64,000 nt of DNA, taken from contig NC_070564.1 in assembly GCF_026914185.1 (NCBI RefSeq), forward strand, positions 6,572,001-6,636,000. The letters are read 5' to 3'. Positions 20,947-32,383 of this stretch are shown in pieces (position 1 is the first letter of the stretch; each line of letters opens with the position of its first letter). The notes under the pieces were generated by a model. It searched no databases. It was given only the letters and a program-made list of their open reading frames with translations, and was not told the DNA's origin. Source of the stretch: Puccinia triticina. Taxonomy: Eukaryota > Basidiomycota > Pucciniomycetes > Pucciniales > Pucciniaceae. The translations under genes were made by a program, and so were the position numbers.

Positions 20947-21868
20947 ATGTCTGACTCCAACACGTGCTATTTTGATCAGATCAAGCGCTCTTTCGCGGAT
21001 GTACCAGTTACTGACGAAGGCGTGGACACACTAGCGTTCTTGGAAGCATGTGAAGACTTGGTCAAGTTGTTCGGTGAGTGGTACATCCATTCCAATTGCA
21101 GCATTGCACGGTGGTTGCGAGATGACCAACAACTTCTAATATTGTCTCTCTCTCCTACACAGATCTGTTTGAAAGTAAGGCTTTCGCTGTTGTACAGAAC
21201 GACCTCACCGGCAACATAGCGGCAAGTCCTCTTTGCTCCCGAGACCCAAATCTCTGGGTATATGTATGCACTGACACTAATTACCTGCATACGTGCTACT
21301 CCTCAGAAAATCCGCAAGCGCTACGATGCTTGCCCCGAGAAATCAAAGACTCTCGAGTCCCTGGTAGAGAATGAGAAGGCCGAAAAGAAGAAGGATGCCA
21401 CCCAAGGTTTACTCTGGTTAACACGGTAAATTAGATTTCCTTCATTAATACGTCCAACCCAAGAGCGAAAGGTGCTAATATCGAGAACTATGACAGCGGC
21501 TTGCACTTCACCTGCGAAGGTCTTCAATTAACCCAGAAAAATCCTGGTGAAGAGTTGTCGGTTTCGTTCACAACGGCTTATCAAGGTACTTTGAAAGATT
21601 ACCATTCGTTCGTAGTAAAGCCAATATTTGGGGTGAGTTTAACAGATTACCAACACTCGAATGCTCAAGAAACAGTTTGAACTGACTCTAAAAATCATCA
21701 TCTTAGCTTGCCATGAAAGCGTGCCCGTATCGAGCAGATCTATTTAAAAAATTGGGGGCCAAGGAGAAAGTTGATGTTGAATTAGAAAAATGGCTTTCCG
21801 CCTTAGAAAAGATTGTCGTCCGAATCCAAAGTTTCTACGAAAAAGGAAACTATGGCAAAGGTCTTTGA
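20947..21868 (+). CDS. Glycolipid transfer protein (GLTP domain)
   Basis: Moves glycosphingolipids between membranes in the cytosol. Exons: 20947-21073, 21163-21221, 21307-21425, 21497-21632 and 21707-21868; the joined frame is exactly 200 codons plus TGA, the usual length of a stand-alone GLTP. The headgroup-binding residues of the family are present: D56, N60 and K63 in DLTGNIAK, W99 in GLLWL, and H138 in YHSFVVKPIF. The C-terminal helix ends YEKGNYGKGL. Four introns of 71-89 nt occur; the second is a GC-AG intron (GCAAGT at 21222), the rest are GT-AG. The start fits the family N-terminus (FDQIKRSFADVP). Intact. A transposon end lies 42 bp upstream, so regulation may be altered. Confidence 0.92.
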
Positions 21869-24540
21869 AGACATCTCCACACCCGTAACCCAGCATTGTT
21901 TTCTCTTTAGAATATCTCTTAGAACTGTCCGATGCGAGAGGCGTCAGAAAATTTCTTCGTCTCGCACTGTGTATAACTCTGCCGTTCATTCAGGAGCTGT
22001 CATTGCTTTTTCTCACCTCTTCTGATGTGGTATGAAGGAGTCTCCTTTGCCGCGCAAATTAGATTGCTTTCGAATTTACCGTTCGATGTACTTTGCTGAC
22101 TGTGCCTCATTGGTCCTGAGCTTCCCCATCCTAGAACTTGAGTACTACATCTGTTAGGCAGAAGATAAGCGCTCAGCAAGCGTGGAGTTTGGACTGCCGC
22201 CACCCATGCCATCATCTTTCATCAGGAAATGAGCTTCTTCGGCTTGTACCATCATCGGCCGACGGTACGAAAATGGAATTTTTGTGCAATCATCGATGAG
22301 CCGATCGGGGTTGGTTGTCTTTTAACTCTCCGCTAAAATTAGATGTGCAGATAAATCCCGGCACCAATGAGTTCCATTTTCCTAATCTCCAATCAACAAC
22401 AAGCTCAAGGAAATACAACAAATGTTCTCTGATTCACTTGAGGGCTTTCCCAATTTTAGACATGATGAAAATTTTCCAAACAAAATACAAGCACTTGCTG
22501 ACTCGGCTCGGATTTCCAACGAGTAATTCCTTGTGATCTTGTTATGCAACACATTCATCGGCCATCAGCCTTCCGAAGCTCATGAATATTTAGAACATCC
22601 GTTCCTACCGTTAGGATGATTCGAGGCGTCTCATACACAAGCTTGGACAGCCCAGCAATTGCAGTATAAAGTCAAATAGATTCGTCGGAGCCTGCCTGAT
22701 CAAGTATCATCAACGACCCCAGCGCGAATTCACCGCAACCTCCAACGCACAGGGTTCCCCGCCCCACTCATTTTCCATGAAGATAGGCTACTAGGTTTGG
22801 CCTTGGAATAAATTGGTCTTGTGTTGTCTGTTTCCAGGAATTATTTACAAGATCAGAATTCTTCGGAAAACCTTCTAAGTTCTGGCTCACTTGTGCTTCG
22901 CTTGGAAACTTCAGAGAAAACACATTCCAAATTGTCCGTGGGGATGGTTTTTTTTTTGTACGAGTGTGCGGTTGGCTTGATGCGCACATAACTTTAAGGC
23001 TGCTAGACAGTGCGCGACGTCAAATGAAATCTGCATTTTCTTTTCTTTTTTTTGAATAAAAAGAGTCTTCTAGAGCGACAAACAATAGCATGGACTATGG
23101 TGAGTCTGGAAAATGCTCCGCTGGGTTGATTTACAATATTTGCGTTTGGTGATATGGTTCGGCTGGCACATTGGATCGACATTCTTCTAATTTACTTGTT
23201 TTCTTGATAAGAGCTCGCATGCAGTCACTCTCCATGTACAAACAACTTGCATTTTCCCGGCCTTTCTCCCTAGACTGTTTCGGTTTCCTCAAGAACGCAA
23301 GACAGAGCTCTCGTCTTCCCACCAGTCCGCGCAAGCACTTCCTGCTAAGTTTCAGGATGGATGACCCAGCTAACCAGGTAGGTTGATACGCGTCCGGTCA
23401 TAAAGGCTTGACATAGAGTTCAGGTTGAGTCCTTCCGTTTGAGCTCGCCCTCGTAACAGATCAGGGGCATTGTAAGATCGTTGATAGAGCCCTATCGCCA
23501 CGCGGTCATCGGAGAAAACGTTTCAAAGTGCGCTTTCGGCCTTCCAATTATTTACTTCAAAGGGCCATCCGCTTACTGGGACTGATTCGGAGTTCGTACA
23601 TTAGATATTTCACTCCCGATGCTCTTATTACGAATCCATTTTGGAGCCATGCCAGGCTTTCGAAATCTGAAATACATGTGAAGAGTATATACGAGATAAT
23701 GTCAGTGTTTGTCTCCCCAAGTTTATCTTGCCATACTGATCGGATTGAACGCTGCGGTGTCCATAGACGATTGTTTTCGATCAACATCCGGGTCCATTTC
23801 CAGGGCGTGATGTTTGATGAGACAAAGGAACATTGTACAATAGGTAGGATTATTCTTCCCATCACAAACAACGACTGCATAGAGAGATCATACCCGATGT
23901 GCTTGGTGGGGTCGCAGTTTTTTCTGTAACAGCAGGTTACAGCCCAAGGTCTTTTCTCAACTGACAACGGACTCGAAAACTTCTGACATCTTCATTTCAA
24001 CCAGAGCTCGTCGAGACGATGGATTCAATCTTACATTATAATTTCCTTGCCAACGTTAGAATTCCGTTGCTGATTCGCCTTGATCTGACTAAAGGAACAG
24101 ATGGCAACTACCGGATTTCCAAGTGGGTTTTGAATGTGATTCAGGGATAACGAGTACAAGATTTCCGCCTGACTCCACTTCAATGTGTGCTCTGTAGGGA
24201 GAAAAGCAACATTCCAACGGACCTTAAGATGGTTGGGATGGTCTTATTCCCTACTTTAATTTCCTTCGGGAAAATCCTGGGCTCAACGGCGGGGATCGGC
24301 ACAGGCGTTATTGGCCAGATAGTTCCAATTACTTCCTCGTAAATCTAATTTCAGTTTTTTTCCGATTGATACATCAATACTCCACCCTTAGCCTAAAAGC
24401 ATGATCAAACGGTTATGGTAAATCGATGATGCTTATTTTAACGCGCCTTTTGGGCCCCTGGTGTTGATTTCTTACAGTCATGTGATGACAATATGCATAC
24501 AAAATGAGATACACTGAATAACACACCTGTGGGCACCTAC
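21869..24540. other. No gene recognised
   Basis: This is the least repetitive stretch of the window. A plus-strand frame at 23528-23929 (133 codons) and its antisense are open, but neither has a recognisable domain. A fast-evolving host gene or an intergenic region is possible. Confidence 0.45.
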
Positions 24541-24589
24541 ATACCCCATACTATGCAATACACGGCGGGGGTGCTTCCTGGCCCGCGCG

Positions 24590-24835
24590 TTTGTGGAGAC
24601 GACAGGATCACCAGCTCTGTGAAAGCTCCCCCCGTCGTCTCCACCCTCCCGTGGAAAATGCGTGGAGACGACGGGCTTTCCCGTCGTCTCCACCCGCCTG
24701 GGATTTCCACGTCATTCCGGTGGTGAAAATGACGAGGATTCCACGGCTGCCCCTGGGATCCCGGTGGAAACTGTCCCCGTGAGTTCCTCGTCGTTCTCAA
24801 CGACGAGGAACCCACGGATGCCCTTGCATTGCCGG
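24590..24835. repeat. Perfect and near-perfect hairpin cluster (family D)
   Basis: Successive inverted repeats: GTGGAGACGACGGG-CTTT-CCCGTCGTCTCCAC, then GTTCCTCGTCGTT-CTC-AACGACGAGGAAC, with shorter ones between. Stems of 13-14 bp have no mismatch. The 26270-26520 region is similar in style. Confidence 0.8.
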
Positions 24836-25223
24836 TGTTAGGGTTATTTCAGTGATATTGGCTGGGTCGTGTGCGTCTTGAAGACAATCAACGGCTCCCA
24901 AGGGAAGCAACGACTTGAATATCCCCGGCCTCGCCACCCCGCCCTCTGACCCTTCAGTCCCACTTCCTCACGGCCCCCGGAGGTGGGCACAGCCGGGTGG
25001 CTCGCTTCAATGCATTTCATCCTAGCCGGGCAATGCTCAAGGTGAGCATTCACATCCCTCCCCCTTAAAAAAACCAAAAACTCACATCCTGGCTTTCTAG
25101 TTGGCCGCTAACAGGAAGGGAATCACCGGCCGGCTGTTCAGCGCCGGCTACAAATACTTCTCCAAGGCGTGGGTTCAACTCTCACCCCACTAACAACCCC
25201 CCCCCCCCCCCCCCCCAAGTCAG

Positions 25224-25541
25224 CTGACAATCTTCCTCTGGTCAAAGGGACAGTACAACGACCTCACCTCGGGCCTGATTTACGAGCAAGTAGCCCGGAT
25301 CGTCCTGCCCCGCCAGGCGGCGCTATACACCATCCTGGCCGCCCATTGCTACGCCTCTGCTGAGCAGAACTGGCTCTCAAAGGTCTGCCTCCAACGGGCG
25401 CCCCAGTTCGTCGGCTGGGCGCGGATCAAAGACTACGTTGACCACAAGATGGCTCGCATGGCTGAGCTCGACCGACCCCCGGAACTTGTTGCCAAATCGT
25501 TGCTGCCAGTAAAGCTGTTCGAGGCAAAAAATGCAGCTTAG
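25224..25541 (+). CDS. Unassigned open frame antisense to the RhoGEF fragment
   Basis: An open frame of about 105 codons from a possible CAG acceptor to TAG at 25539-25541. It has balanced, protein-like composition (for example RIVLPRQAALYTILAAHCYA). An upstream stretch on the same strand after CTTTCTAG (about 25100-25190) also reads plausibly (GRLFSAGYKYFSKAW). The 3' part overlaps the PH-side exon of the RhoGEF fragment on the other strand, and only one of the two is likely to be real. I recognise no family. Confidence 0.3.
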   Translation: MTIFLWSKGQYNDLTSGLIYEQVARIVLPRQAALYTILAAHCYASAEQNWLSKVCLQRAPQFVGWARIKDYVDHKMARMAELDRPPELVAKSLLPVKLFEAKNAA

Positions 25542-26011
25542 CACATGTATGATTGACAAGAGAACCGGTGGGCTACTCACCAACTTTGTCGGCCCTCTGA
25601 ATCTCGTTTCCATTTGTTCATCTCAGCCGTCACTGCACTGACAATGTTCAAAGCTTCTACTGCGACCTTGTTAGGGGTAAGAGGTGGAAGTTTCTTGTCG
25701 GTGAGCACTCCGCTCTGGTTCCTCGCTTCGAGTTCCCGGGCTGACACACAACACACATCAGGGGTGCATGAGACCAAATTCTCAAAGAGTAACTTGTAAC
25801 GCGGAAGACGTTGGACAGGCATGAGAAGATAAGATTCAAGGTTCATCTGGGTATGAGAACTGTGGGCACGACAGCGCTTCATGTAGGTTTTCAGTCGTTT
25901 CTTTTGACCGCTACTTAATGTGCTGTGGTGATTGGCAGCGGTGTTGCTGGGAGGAGCCATGCTACTGGGGGCCCACGCAGGAGCGTTGGTGGAGGGAGCC
26001 GGAGCGGTCAC
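25377..26011 (-). pseudogene. RhoGEF fragment (end of DH domain, start of PH linker)
   Basis: RhoGEFs load GTP onto Rho GTPases. The frame from 26011 holds the most conserved part of a DH domain, MNLESYLLMPVQRLPRYKLL, followed by the last DH helix and KRDSEGRQS. A GTGAGT donor follows at about 25583. The next minus-strand piece, after a CGAACAG acceptor, reads LYWQQRFGNKFRG, which is what normally follows in fungal RhoGEFs (a WQ.RIGNKF-like motif). The two exons do not join in frame (one base off), and the rest of the gene (about 1000 residues) is absent. It is a broken fragment. The upstream half of the frame is low-complexity Pro/Ala/Ser. Confidence 0.75.
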
Positions 26012-26269
26012 AGACCACTCACGGAGACGTTCGAGAGCGGTACAACCGCCCCGGCTCGACCGTTTTTCATTTCTCTTGCTTTTCTTTTACTCTTGTTTCT
26101 CTTTGTGATTTTTTCTCTATACATCCCTTTTTTTGTATGTTTTTACGGGCTACTTGATGTGCAATGCAGTGTGGGTACCACATTGTGCAATATTACCCGC
26201 GGTTTTGATCCGCTCCGCCCCCCCCCCCCGGGTTACCTGGCTGAACCACATCTCGTGGGCTCGACCCGC

Positions 26270-26520
26270 CCGTGGGTATCACGGCGAGTCCACGGTTGAA
26301 GGACCCGTGGTCCACCCGTGGGCCCGACCATCACGTCGTGATCACAGGGAATCCACGGGGATTCCACGCGGTGCCGAAATCTGCCGTGGAATCCACGGGT
26401 GATCCTCCCGGTGGTGATCCCGTGATCCCCTGGACCAAAAGCCGCTGGTCCGACCTCGCGCGCGGCTACCACGTGGAGTCCTCGTGGATTCCGCGTGATT
26501 TCCCCGTGGATGGACTCCCC
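26270..26520. repeat. Inverted-repeat cluster built on GGATTCCACGTGG-like words
   Basis: Multiple short dyads, for example AATCCACGGGGATT, CCACCCGTGGG and TCACGTCGTGA. It resembles the cluster at 24590-24835. The interior repeats are too degenerate for a clear unit. Confidence 0.6.
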
Positions 26521-26544
26521 GGGTGTACCTCAGGACCCATCATA

Positions 26545-26728
26545 GTTCACTGCATACCGCCTTTCTCACAGGCAAAATAAAAACCCTGGAAAACCCAGGC
26601 GACCTAAAAAACCTGGGTCTCAGACTCAGCCAAATTTGCCTAAGTCCGCCCCTTGAGTTGGCAGATACCCCCCCCTCCATCACCGGTCACATTACAGCCT
26701 GCCAATGATACTACATTTACATGACTCA
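26545..26728. repeat. Dispersed repeat, copy 1 (other copy about 62372-62530)
   Basis: Shares GCATACCGCCTTTCT, CCCTGGAAAACCCAGG and ACCTAAAAAACCTG with 62372-62450, followed in both by AAATTT, CC, AAGTCC and an AC-rich tail. Orientation is the same. It probably belongs to an unrecognised transposon end. Confidence 0.7.
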
Positions 26729-26737
26729 CCACCCGTC

Positions 26738-27530
26738 CGAGCTTAACTAAGCCTCTCAATCGGAGGGTCGGGGGGGCCCGACCCCGCGTCCCGAAGGGAC
26801 GCTCTCCAAAGGAGAGGCTTACTTGTAAAGTCGGACCCGCGGCCTGAGGACAGTCAAATTTTGGCAGGGAAATGATAAAAAGTAAACTCAGCACATGGTT
26901 AAAAATAAATAAATGAACTCTCTTCAATGCCTTTTGGCACAGTTGTAGCTGCCCATCTTGGGCATCTGCTGGATTTTTTTGGGGGAAATTCGGCCATAAA
27001 TGGCCTGCTCAGCAGCTATTTTTGCAAGGGCACTTACACATTGGGGAAATTAGATTTTGATGACCCGCCGGATTCTACTCTTGTCGGATCAGGGAGAGTC
27101 CCACGGCTCTTGAAGTATTAAATTGTATTTTTAATGAAATATGTACATATTTGCAATTGGTGGCGCTTATGGCTTATGATGTATGCATTTTGCTATTTAT
27201 GCCATAAGGAGCGGATTGATCCGAGAGTTTATCTGGGCCTGCATTGGGCGGATCACTCCAATGCCCAATACTTATCCATCCCCACAGTTTCCTAATGCTA
27301 TGGAAATGTGGAGCTTTGAGGGCTGTACACATACCAAAAAATCACAAGCTTTTCAATGGTCTGGGAGGCGTGACCAGAATCAGAGCGCTTGTGGGTGATT
27401 TGGGGGTTGTAATGCCCTCCCCAGCCAAATGGCTGGTTGCGCTCACGCAAGATTTGGGACATTATATTCAAGTCCCTCCTTCGGAGGCGCTTCGTGCCTC
27501 CTTGGAAGGAAGGGACTTGTGTTAAGTTAG
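26738..27530. mobile_element. Foldback MITE, Mutator-like, with perfect 9-bp duplication
   Basis: Ends CGAGCTTAACTAAGCC and GGGACTTGTGTTAAGTTAG. The flanks are CCACCCGTC at 26729-26737 and 27531-27539, nine of nine identical. Both ends form local hairpins (CCTCTCAATCGGAG ... CTCTCCAAAGGAGAGG). It is inserted at the end of the dispersed repeat above. Confidence 0.85.
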
Positions 27531-27574
27531 CCACCCGTCATCATATTACATCCCCCCGTCCGCCTCACACCGGC

Positions 27575-27690
27575 CTCCGCCTCACACCCCTCACACACAC
27601 CGACACCGGCCTCCGCCTCACACCCCTCACACACACCGGCCTCCGCCTCACACCCCTCACACACACCGGCCTCCACCTCACACCCCTCAC
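27575..27690. repeat. ~30-bp tandem repeat
   Basis: Three to four copies of CCTCCGCCTCACACCCCTCA plus CACACACCGG. The plus-strand frame reads it as GLRLTPLTHT repeats, which I treat as a repeat translation. Confidence 0.85.
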
Positions 27691-28143
27691 ACCGGCCTCA
27701 TCCAATCCAAAGTCCCCCGGGCAGCATGACCTTCCCTCCCCGGTCACGGACCTTCTCTCCCTGCTCACGCTCAGGCTCATCACACCACACTCAAGTCATG
27801 TGAACACCGTCAGAAGTCTAGAGCCACCCTTTGCTATGCTTTGTTCAGGAACATCCGCCAGTCTTACATCGACTCCTCTCACAGGACTTGATTTTTTTTT
27901 GTTGATTAACAAATCATATGTATTGGAATTTGTGTCTTGGTGGGCGAGTCAACCAAAAACATTGTGTGTTCTTCGCTGGGGGCACATGAGTTGCGCGCAT
28001 TATAATGGTTGTGAGCAAGCAGATTTTATCGCAACAATCAAGATATGTACAACAAAACAGTGCAGAAAACCGTTGAGAGCCAAAAGAGAATACCCTAGCG
28101 AAGCCGCAAGGGGAGAGATAAGAGGAGCTGGCAGACAGTCAAA

Positions 28144-30645
28144 TCAAGATAAATCCAAACGGGGCGAAGTGAGTCCATCACCTAGTTTGGAGGACATTGT
28201 ATTGTCCTCCGAGTCAATAATATTTTTCTTGGCCTTGCAAGGAGCGGTTTTCTTACGGGGCTTTGTGACTCGCTTGGACCTAAGATGTGTTGGGACGAAT
28301 TTCTGACCTCCGCTTCTGGAAGGAGGCTTACTAGTGATTTGGGTGCCATTGAGCGGAACAGTTATTCATGGGGATCCGTCCGGGTCGTCTGAGTCAGGCT
28401 CATGCCCGAGAGCCTGAATCTGATCATCCGAGGCATCAAGGTTTGGAGGACCAATGAGTCGTACCCACCCGTTTGCAAAGGCTGTCAGAATACGGTGAGT
28501 TTGGCCGATCCGCATATGCAAAGGCCGAGCACAAAAGTCGGCCAGTACAATATTCTTGTTGTTTGGCCAAACTTGCAGAGTGACACCCAGATCACGCAAC
28601 TTTTGCGTGGTTTTTGTACCTGGCCATCCACCGGTCCAGGCGCCATGGGTAGCCTCGGCTGAGTAGGCAAAGAAGACATCAATCAAATGCATTGATCAAG
28701 ATTGGTCAGGTCAAAACATACCCAACTCTTGCTTGAGCTCCGCACAAACTATGGCAGCGTTGGCGACCTTGCTACCTGTTAGATGAAGAAAGTCGAAATA
28801 AGCATGATGTTGGAGTTGTTTTCAGGATTCAAACACAACACACCAAGGTTGTAGGGGCAATCACCATCCTCGGGTTCTTTTCCAGAGCGTCTCTTGCGCT
28901 TGACACTTGGCCAAGGGTACTGACCCAAGATTTCCTTGACAGCTTTTTGGCCATTAATAAAGTTGAAAAACAACTTGCAGGTATTGGAGCCTGACTCCAG
29001 CACGTCAAGGAATTCCTCAGCCAATATGCTCCCCCCGGTGATAAGTTTGGGGCTATTAGGGTCGCGCGATGCCAGAGCAAAAAAACCTTTGACCTGATGT
29101 GAAGTGCTCATATTCTTAAGCTGCAATGAACCAAAAAAACGTCAGATCCAAGATGAGAAGAGGAGCCAGTAATTTGTTCAACTTACATCACGCTTCACTT
29201 TGCGGACCCACATGGTGAGTTTGAATCGTTCTTGCTTCTTCCATTGAGTGACTGAATCGGGTGAATCCTCCGGACCGGGCGAAACATCATTGGGTGGAGA
29301 TATGCTGTTGAGAAAGTCCTGATCACGCCAGAGGTCCTGTTCTTCCTGATCCAACTTGCGCCACAGTTCCCCACATTGAACCATTTGGTCGGAGATCTGC
29401 TGTGATTCTGTGATGAACAGGTTGTCAGTAAAAAACACCAATGACATACGAGGATGGAAAATCAAAACTCACTGTCGTGGTAGATGGGGCTAGCGACCTC
29501 ATTGTATTTGCAGAAGTTTTTGAAATTGGTTGGTCCACGGATGCGGACCTCATTTCCGAGGTACTGCAGAGCTGGCTGTGGGTGCAACCTCCTCTCAATT
29601 ACAATGAGATGGACAGCCCTCTGATACTGACGGTAAGCCTCTTCAAGGGCAACTTTGTCGTCCGGTAGGAGGCGGACGTAATCGGTGTATCTGACCGCAC
29701 AATCGCGGAGTTGGTCAAGCGGGTCATTCTGAATCCTCTCCATCACTTCGGGAGGAGCCCTCTGCCTGACAGAAGGAGCAGGTCCCTCGTTCAAAACATC
29801 TGCGTTCGGCTCACCACTGAGTTCAATCTGCTGGGATGGGGTCGAGCTTGAGGTAGCCAGAGGAACTGGCTGGGATTGAGTTTGTGCAAGCGGAGCTGAA
29901 GGCGTTGGCTCCACACGGGCACCGTTGGGAGTATTGAAGCAAACAGTGTTTTTCTTACGGGGGGCTTGTTTTTTTGGGGCAGGTTTTGATTGGAGGGGAG
30001 CAGAGCTGAACTGAAAAGGAGGGGGAAGGTTTTCAGAGGACCTTGGTGCGGTGGGGCTAAATTATTGAGGAGTGTGTTGTTGTCCCAAGGATGAACCAAT
30101 GTTGGGTGCGCCACCAAGAGGAGAGGAAAAATTGTACTGAAAGGGAGGAGAGCTTTGGGGACCATGGGTGGGATGAGCCGGAGCCAAACAATCTAGAGGA
30201 GATGGGATGAAGGGGTTGGGGTGACTACCACGCGGGCCAATCTGCGCCAAGGGATTGGAATGGGCAGAGTAGATAGGAGTGCCACATGCAGGGAGGACGC
30301 CAGTGGGATTTTGTAACAACTGCACATCTCGCAAAGGAGTACGACTACTATAGGAGCAAAGAGAGGCTTGAAGAGGTCCAGGCCCACGCTGCCCAAGTGG
30401 GACCGGTGCAGATAACGAGTTAGGACAACCCAATAACGGAGGAAACAATCCTTGGGGGTGAATCTCGGAACTGGAACTATTGGTACTGGGCGGACCGTAC
30501 TGGGTTTGAGAATCTGTTTGGGGTTGATACAATTCGGAATCAAATCAAAAACATATATCAAGTAACTGCTTGAGTCTAGCTACTTACAAGAACGTTGGAC
30601 ACCTGCTTGGCCTGGAAAGTTTTGGTTTTGTGTTGGTTGAGACAT
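28144..30645 (-). pseudogene. Multi-exon gene of an unknown family, two nonsense codons
   Basis: Exons: 30645-30588, 30513-29473, 29407-29187, 29120-28844, 28775-28722 and 28658-28144, joined by short canonical introns (GTAAGT, GTGAGT, GTAAGT, GTGTGT, GTATGT). The first 340 residues are Pro/Ser/Gln-rich. A conserved core follows: NFCKYNEVASPIYHD, then an HMG-box-like WRKLDQEEQDLW segment, then VKGFFALASRD. The C-terminal block is ATHGAWTGGWPGT ... ILTAFANGWVRLIGPP. A TAA at 30062-30064 and a TGA at 28366-28368 interrupt the frame; the paralogue at 63312-63934 continues past the latter position. I do not know the function. Two copies in 64 kb point to an expanded, perhaps transposon-carried, family. 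Confidence 0.65.
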
Positions 30646-30728
30646 TGGGACAGATGTGAAAAAAACTAGGTTAATCTGGTTAGCGTCATCAATGCAATGA
30701 GGAGAAACATAACATTCAATTGGCTTGC

Positions 30729-31106
30729 TTACTGGACAGGATCGGACTGATTGATAAGTTCAAGGAGTAGTGCCTTTGGAGCGATGGCAGGCTTGGAGGT
30801 CTGATGTATCTGCGGAGGGACGGTTACAAAACTGCGCAATATAGGGCTGGTTGCGGGTGTGGAAATTGGGAGAGGGAGACGATAGGGCTGGTTGTGGGTG
30901 TGGAACTTGGGAGGGGGAGGCGGCTTTGAACCAAAGGCAGCGGGGCGAAAGCCTTGGGAAAGCTGAATGCAGCGTGGGAGGACTTGAGCGATTGGGGCTG
31001 ATGAGATTGGCTGGAATGTGGTTTGGAGTGGTTTGGAATGTTCCAATTTGGTCAGAATGTGGTTGACAAATGTTCCATCAGCTTCAATGCCTTGAGCTGC
31101 GGACAT
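30729..31106 (-). CDS. Pro-rich frame upstream of the unknown-family gene
   Basis: 125 codons starting MSAAQG, rich in Pro, Ser and Gln, ending at a CCA|GTAAGC possible donor near 30732. It may be an upstream exon of the gene at 28144-30645, but I found no acceptor that joins it to the exon at 30645. No domain. Confidence 0.3.
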   Translation of the reverse strand: MSAAQGIEADGTFVNHILTKLEHSKPLQTTFQPISSAPIAQVLPRCIQLSQGFRPAAFGSKPPPPPKFHTHNQPYRLPLPISTPATSPILRSFVTVPPQIHQTSKPAIAPKALLLELINQSDPVQ

Positions 31107-31510
31107 GTCAGCCTGTTGAAGTTTTCTGGGTTACGTTTCAGCATTGGTGCGAGTTTGGAATTGCATCACTAACTTATTGCTAATGTTAGCGACAGCAAGC
31201 GGAGTGGAGGGAGTGGACTCGAGTGATGCACACAGGTAGATGTCAGTAGATGAGTACCCAATGCTAAATGTAGCAAGGTTAGCTGAAATTGAAGCCTCCA
31301 TGAAGTTTAGCTTAGGCTTTTCTCAGCCCTCAAATAATTGTGTTATTTGTCTGTGTGCCACAAAAGCAGATGAGTGTGGGGGGTGTTATTTGCCTGTTTG
31401 CCGCAACAGCACATGAGTGTGCTGGACAACAAAAATGGGTGTTTCTTTGATTGTGTTGCACGCAAACGGATATAGAAATCAAGTGTGGTCTTGCAAACAG
31501 ACATACAACA

Positions 31511-31757
31511 CACTGCAAAAAAAACTTGGTCAACTGCTTGCAGTTGACATGCAGGATACTCAAGCCAAGCTAACATTGTAACTCCACCTGAATGCACAAG
31601 TGCCTTTGTTGGCACAGTCACTGTGCAAGGTGCACAGTGACTGTGCATTGAAGCTTTGGTTGAGTCAAACCTTGGGTAAGGCTGGTGTAACACCACAAGC
31701 TTCCTCAGAGTTACCACATGTCAACTGCTCACAGTTGACACAGTTTTTTTTGCAGTG
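31511..31757. mobile_element. 247-bp CACTA-type MITE
   Basis: Ends CACTGCAAAAAAAACT and AGTTTTTTTTGCAGTG, flanked by ACA at 31508-31510 and 31758-31760. The terminal inverted repeat is about 45 bp and includes GTCAACTGCTTGCAGTTGAC-like palindromes, which give nested hairpins. CACTG ends and a three-base duplication fit CACTA/EnSpm. Confidence 0.8.
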
Positions 31758-32108
31758 ACAAGGCATAGGAGTGTCATGTCCCGCAAATGGATCCAAAAGC
31801 CGTGGTTTACTCCGTGAATTAATTCTTGGGGCTCCCCAGAAGCAATATTAATATATGTGACTAACAACAAAAAATATAAAACCAGCTGAGTTATCATCAA
31901 ATAGATGTTTTTTGTGGGGTGGGACAAAAACTGGTGAGTTCCACCTAATGTAACATTTTTTTGGGTGCACTTCACAGATAAAATCTGTGACTGACACCAA
32001 AGACTTGTTAACATTAATCACTCATGAAGCATGAACACTCATCATTGACTACCTGTTGGGTTGTTTGCATTGAGGTATCTTATTGTGATCTATAAATACT
32101 AATTAGAC

Positions 32109-32377
32109 TACTACCCAACTTGAAACCAAAGTTTTAACCACAGAAATGGGTAAATTGTGGGCTTGTGTGGTTGATCACTCATATTAATAATAAACACAGG
32201 CTTGTAAATTACTGGGATCATATCTATTGTTGTTATCATTAATGATCCACACTTTAAAAAATTTAAAAATCAATTGAGTATAAGAAATACTCCAAATTTA
32301 GTTTCTTCTCAGAAAACTACTACCCAACTTGAAACCAAAGTTTTAACCACAGAAATGGGTAAATTGCGGGCTTGTGA
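32109..32377. repeat. 60-bp direct repeat, two copies 210 bp apart
   Basis: Copies at about 32109-32168 and 32318-32377, both running from CTACTACCCAACTTGAAACC to GGGCTTGTG with one or two differences. The second copy runs up to the splice donor of the FAS alpha exon, so the duplication lies in intron sequence. Confidence 0.9.
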
Positions 32378-32383
32378 GCTTAC

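Noticed and set aside
27437..28306. 289-codon plus-strand frame
   Set aside because: It begins in transposon sequence, crosses a 30-bp tandem repeat, and is antisense to the last exon of the unknown-family gene.
28776..28843. Frameshift in the unknown-family gene
   Set aside because: A 68-nt intron (GTGTGT...CTAACAG) removes the apparent shift and keeps the frame, so splicing is the simpler reading.
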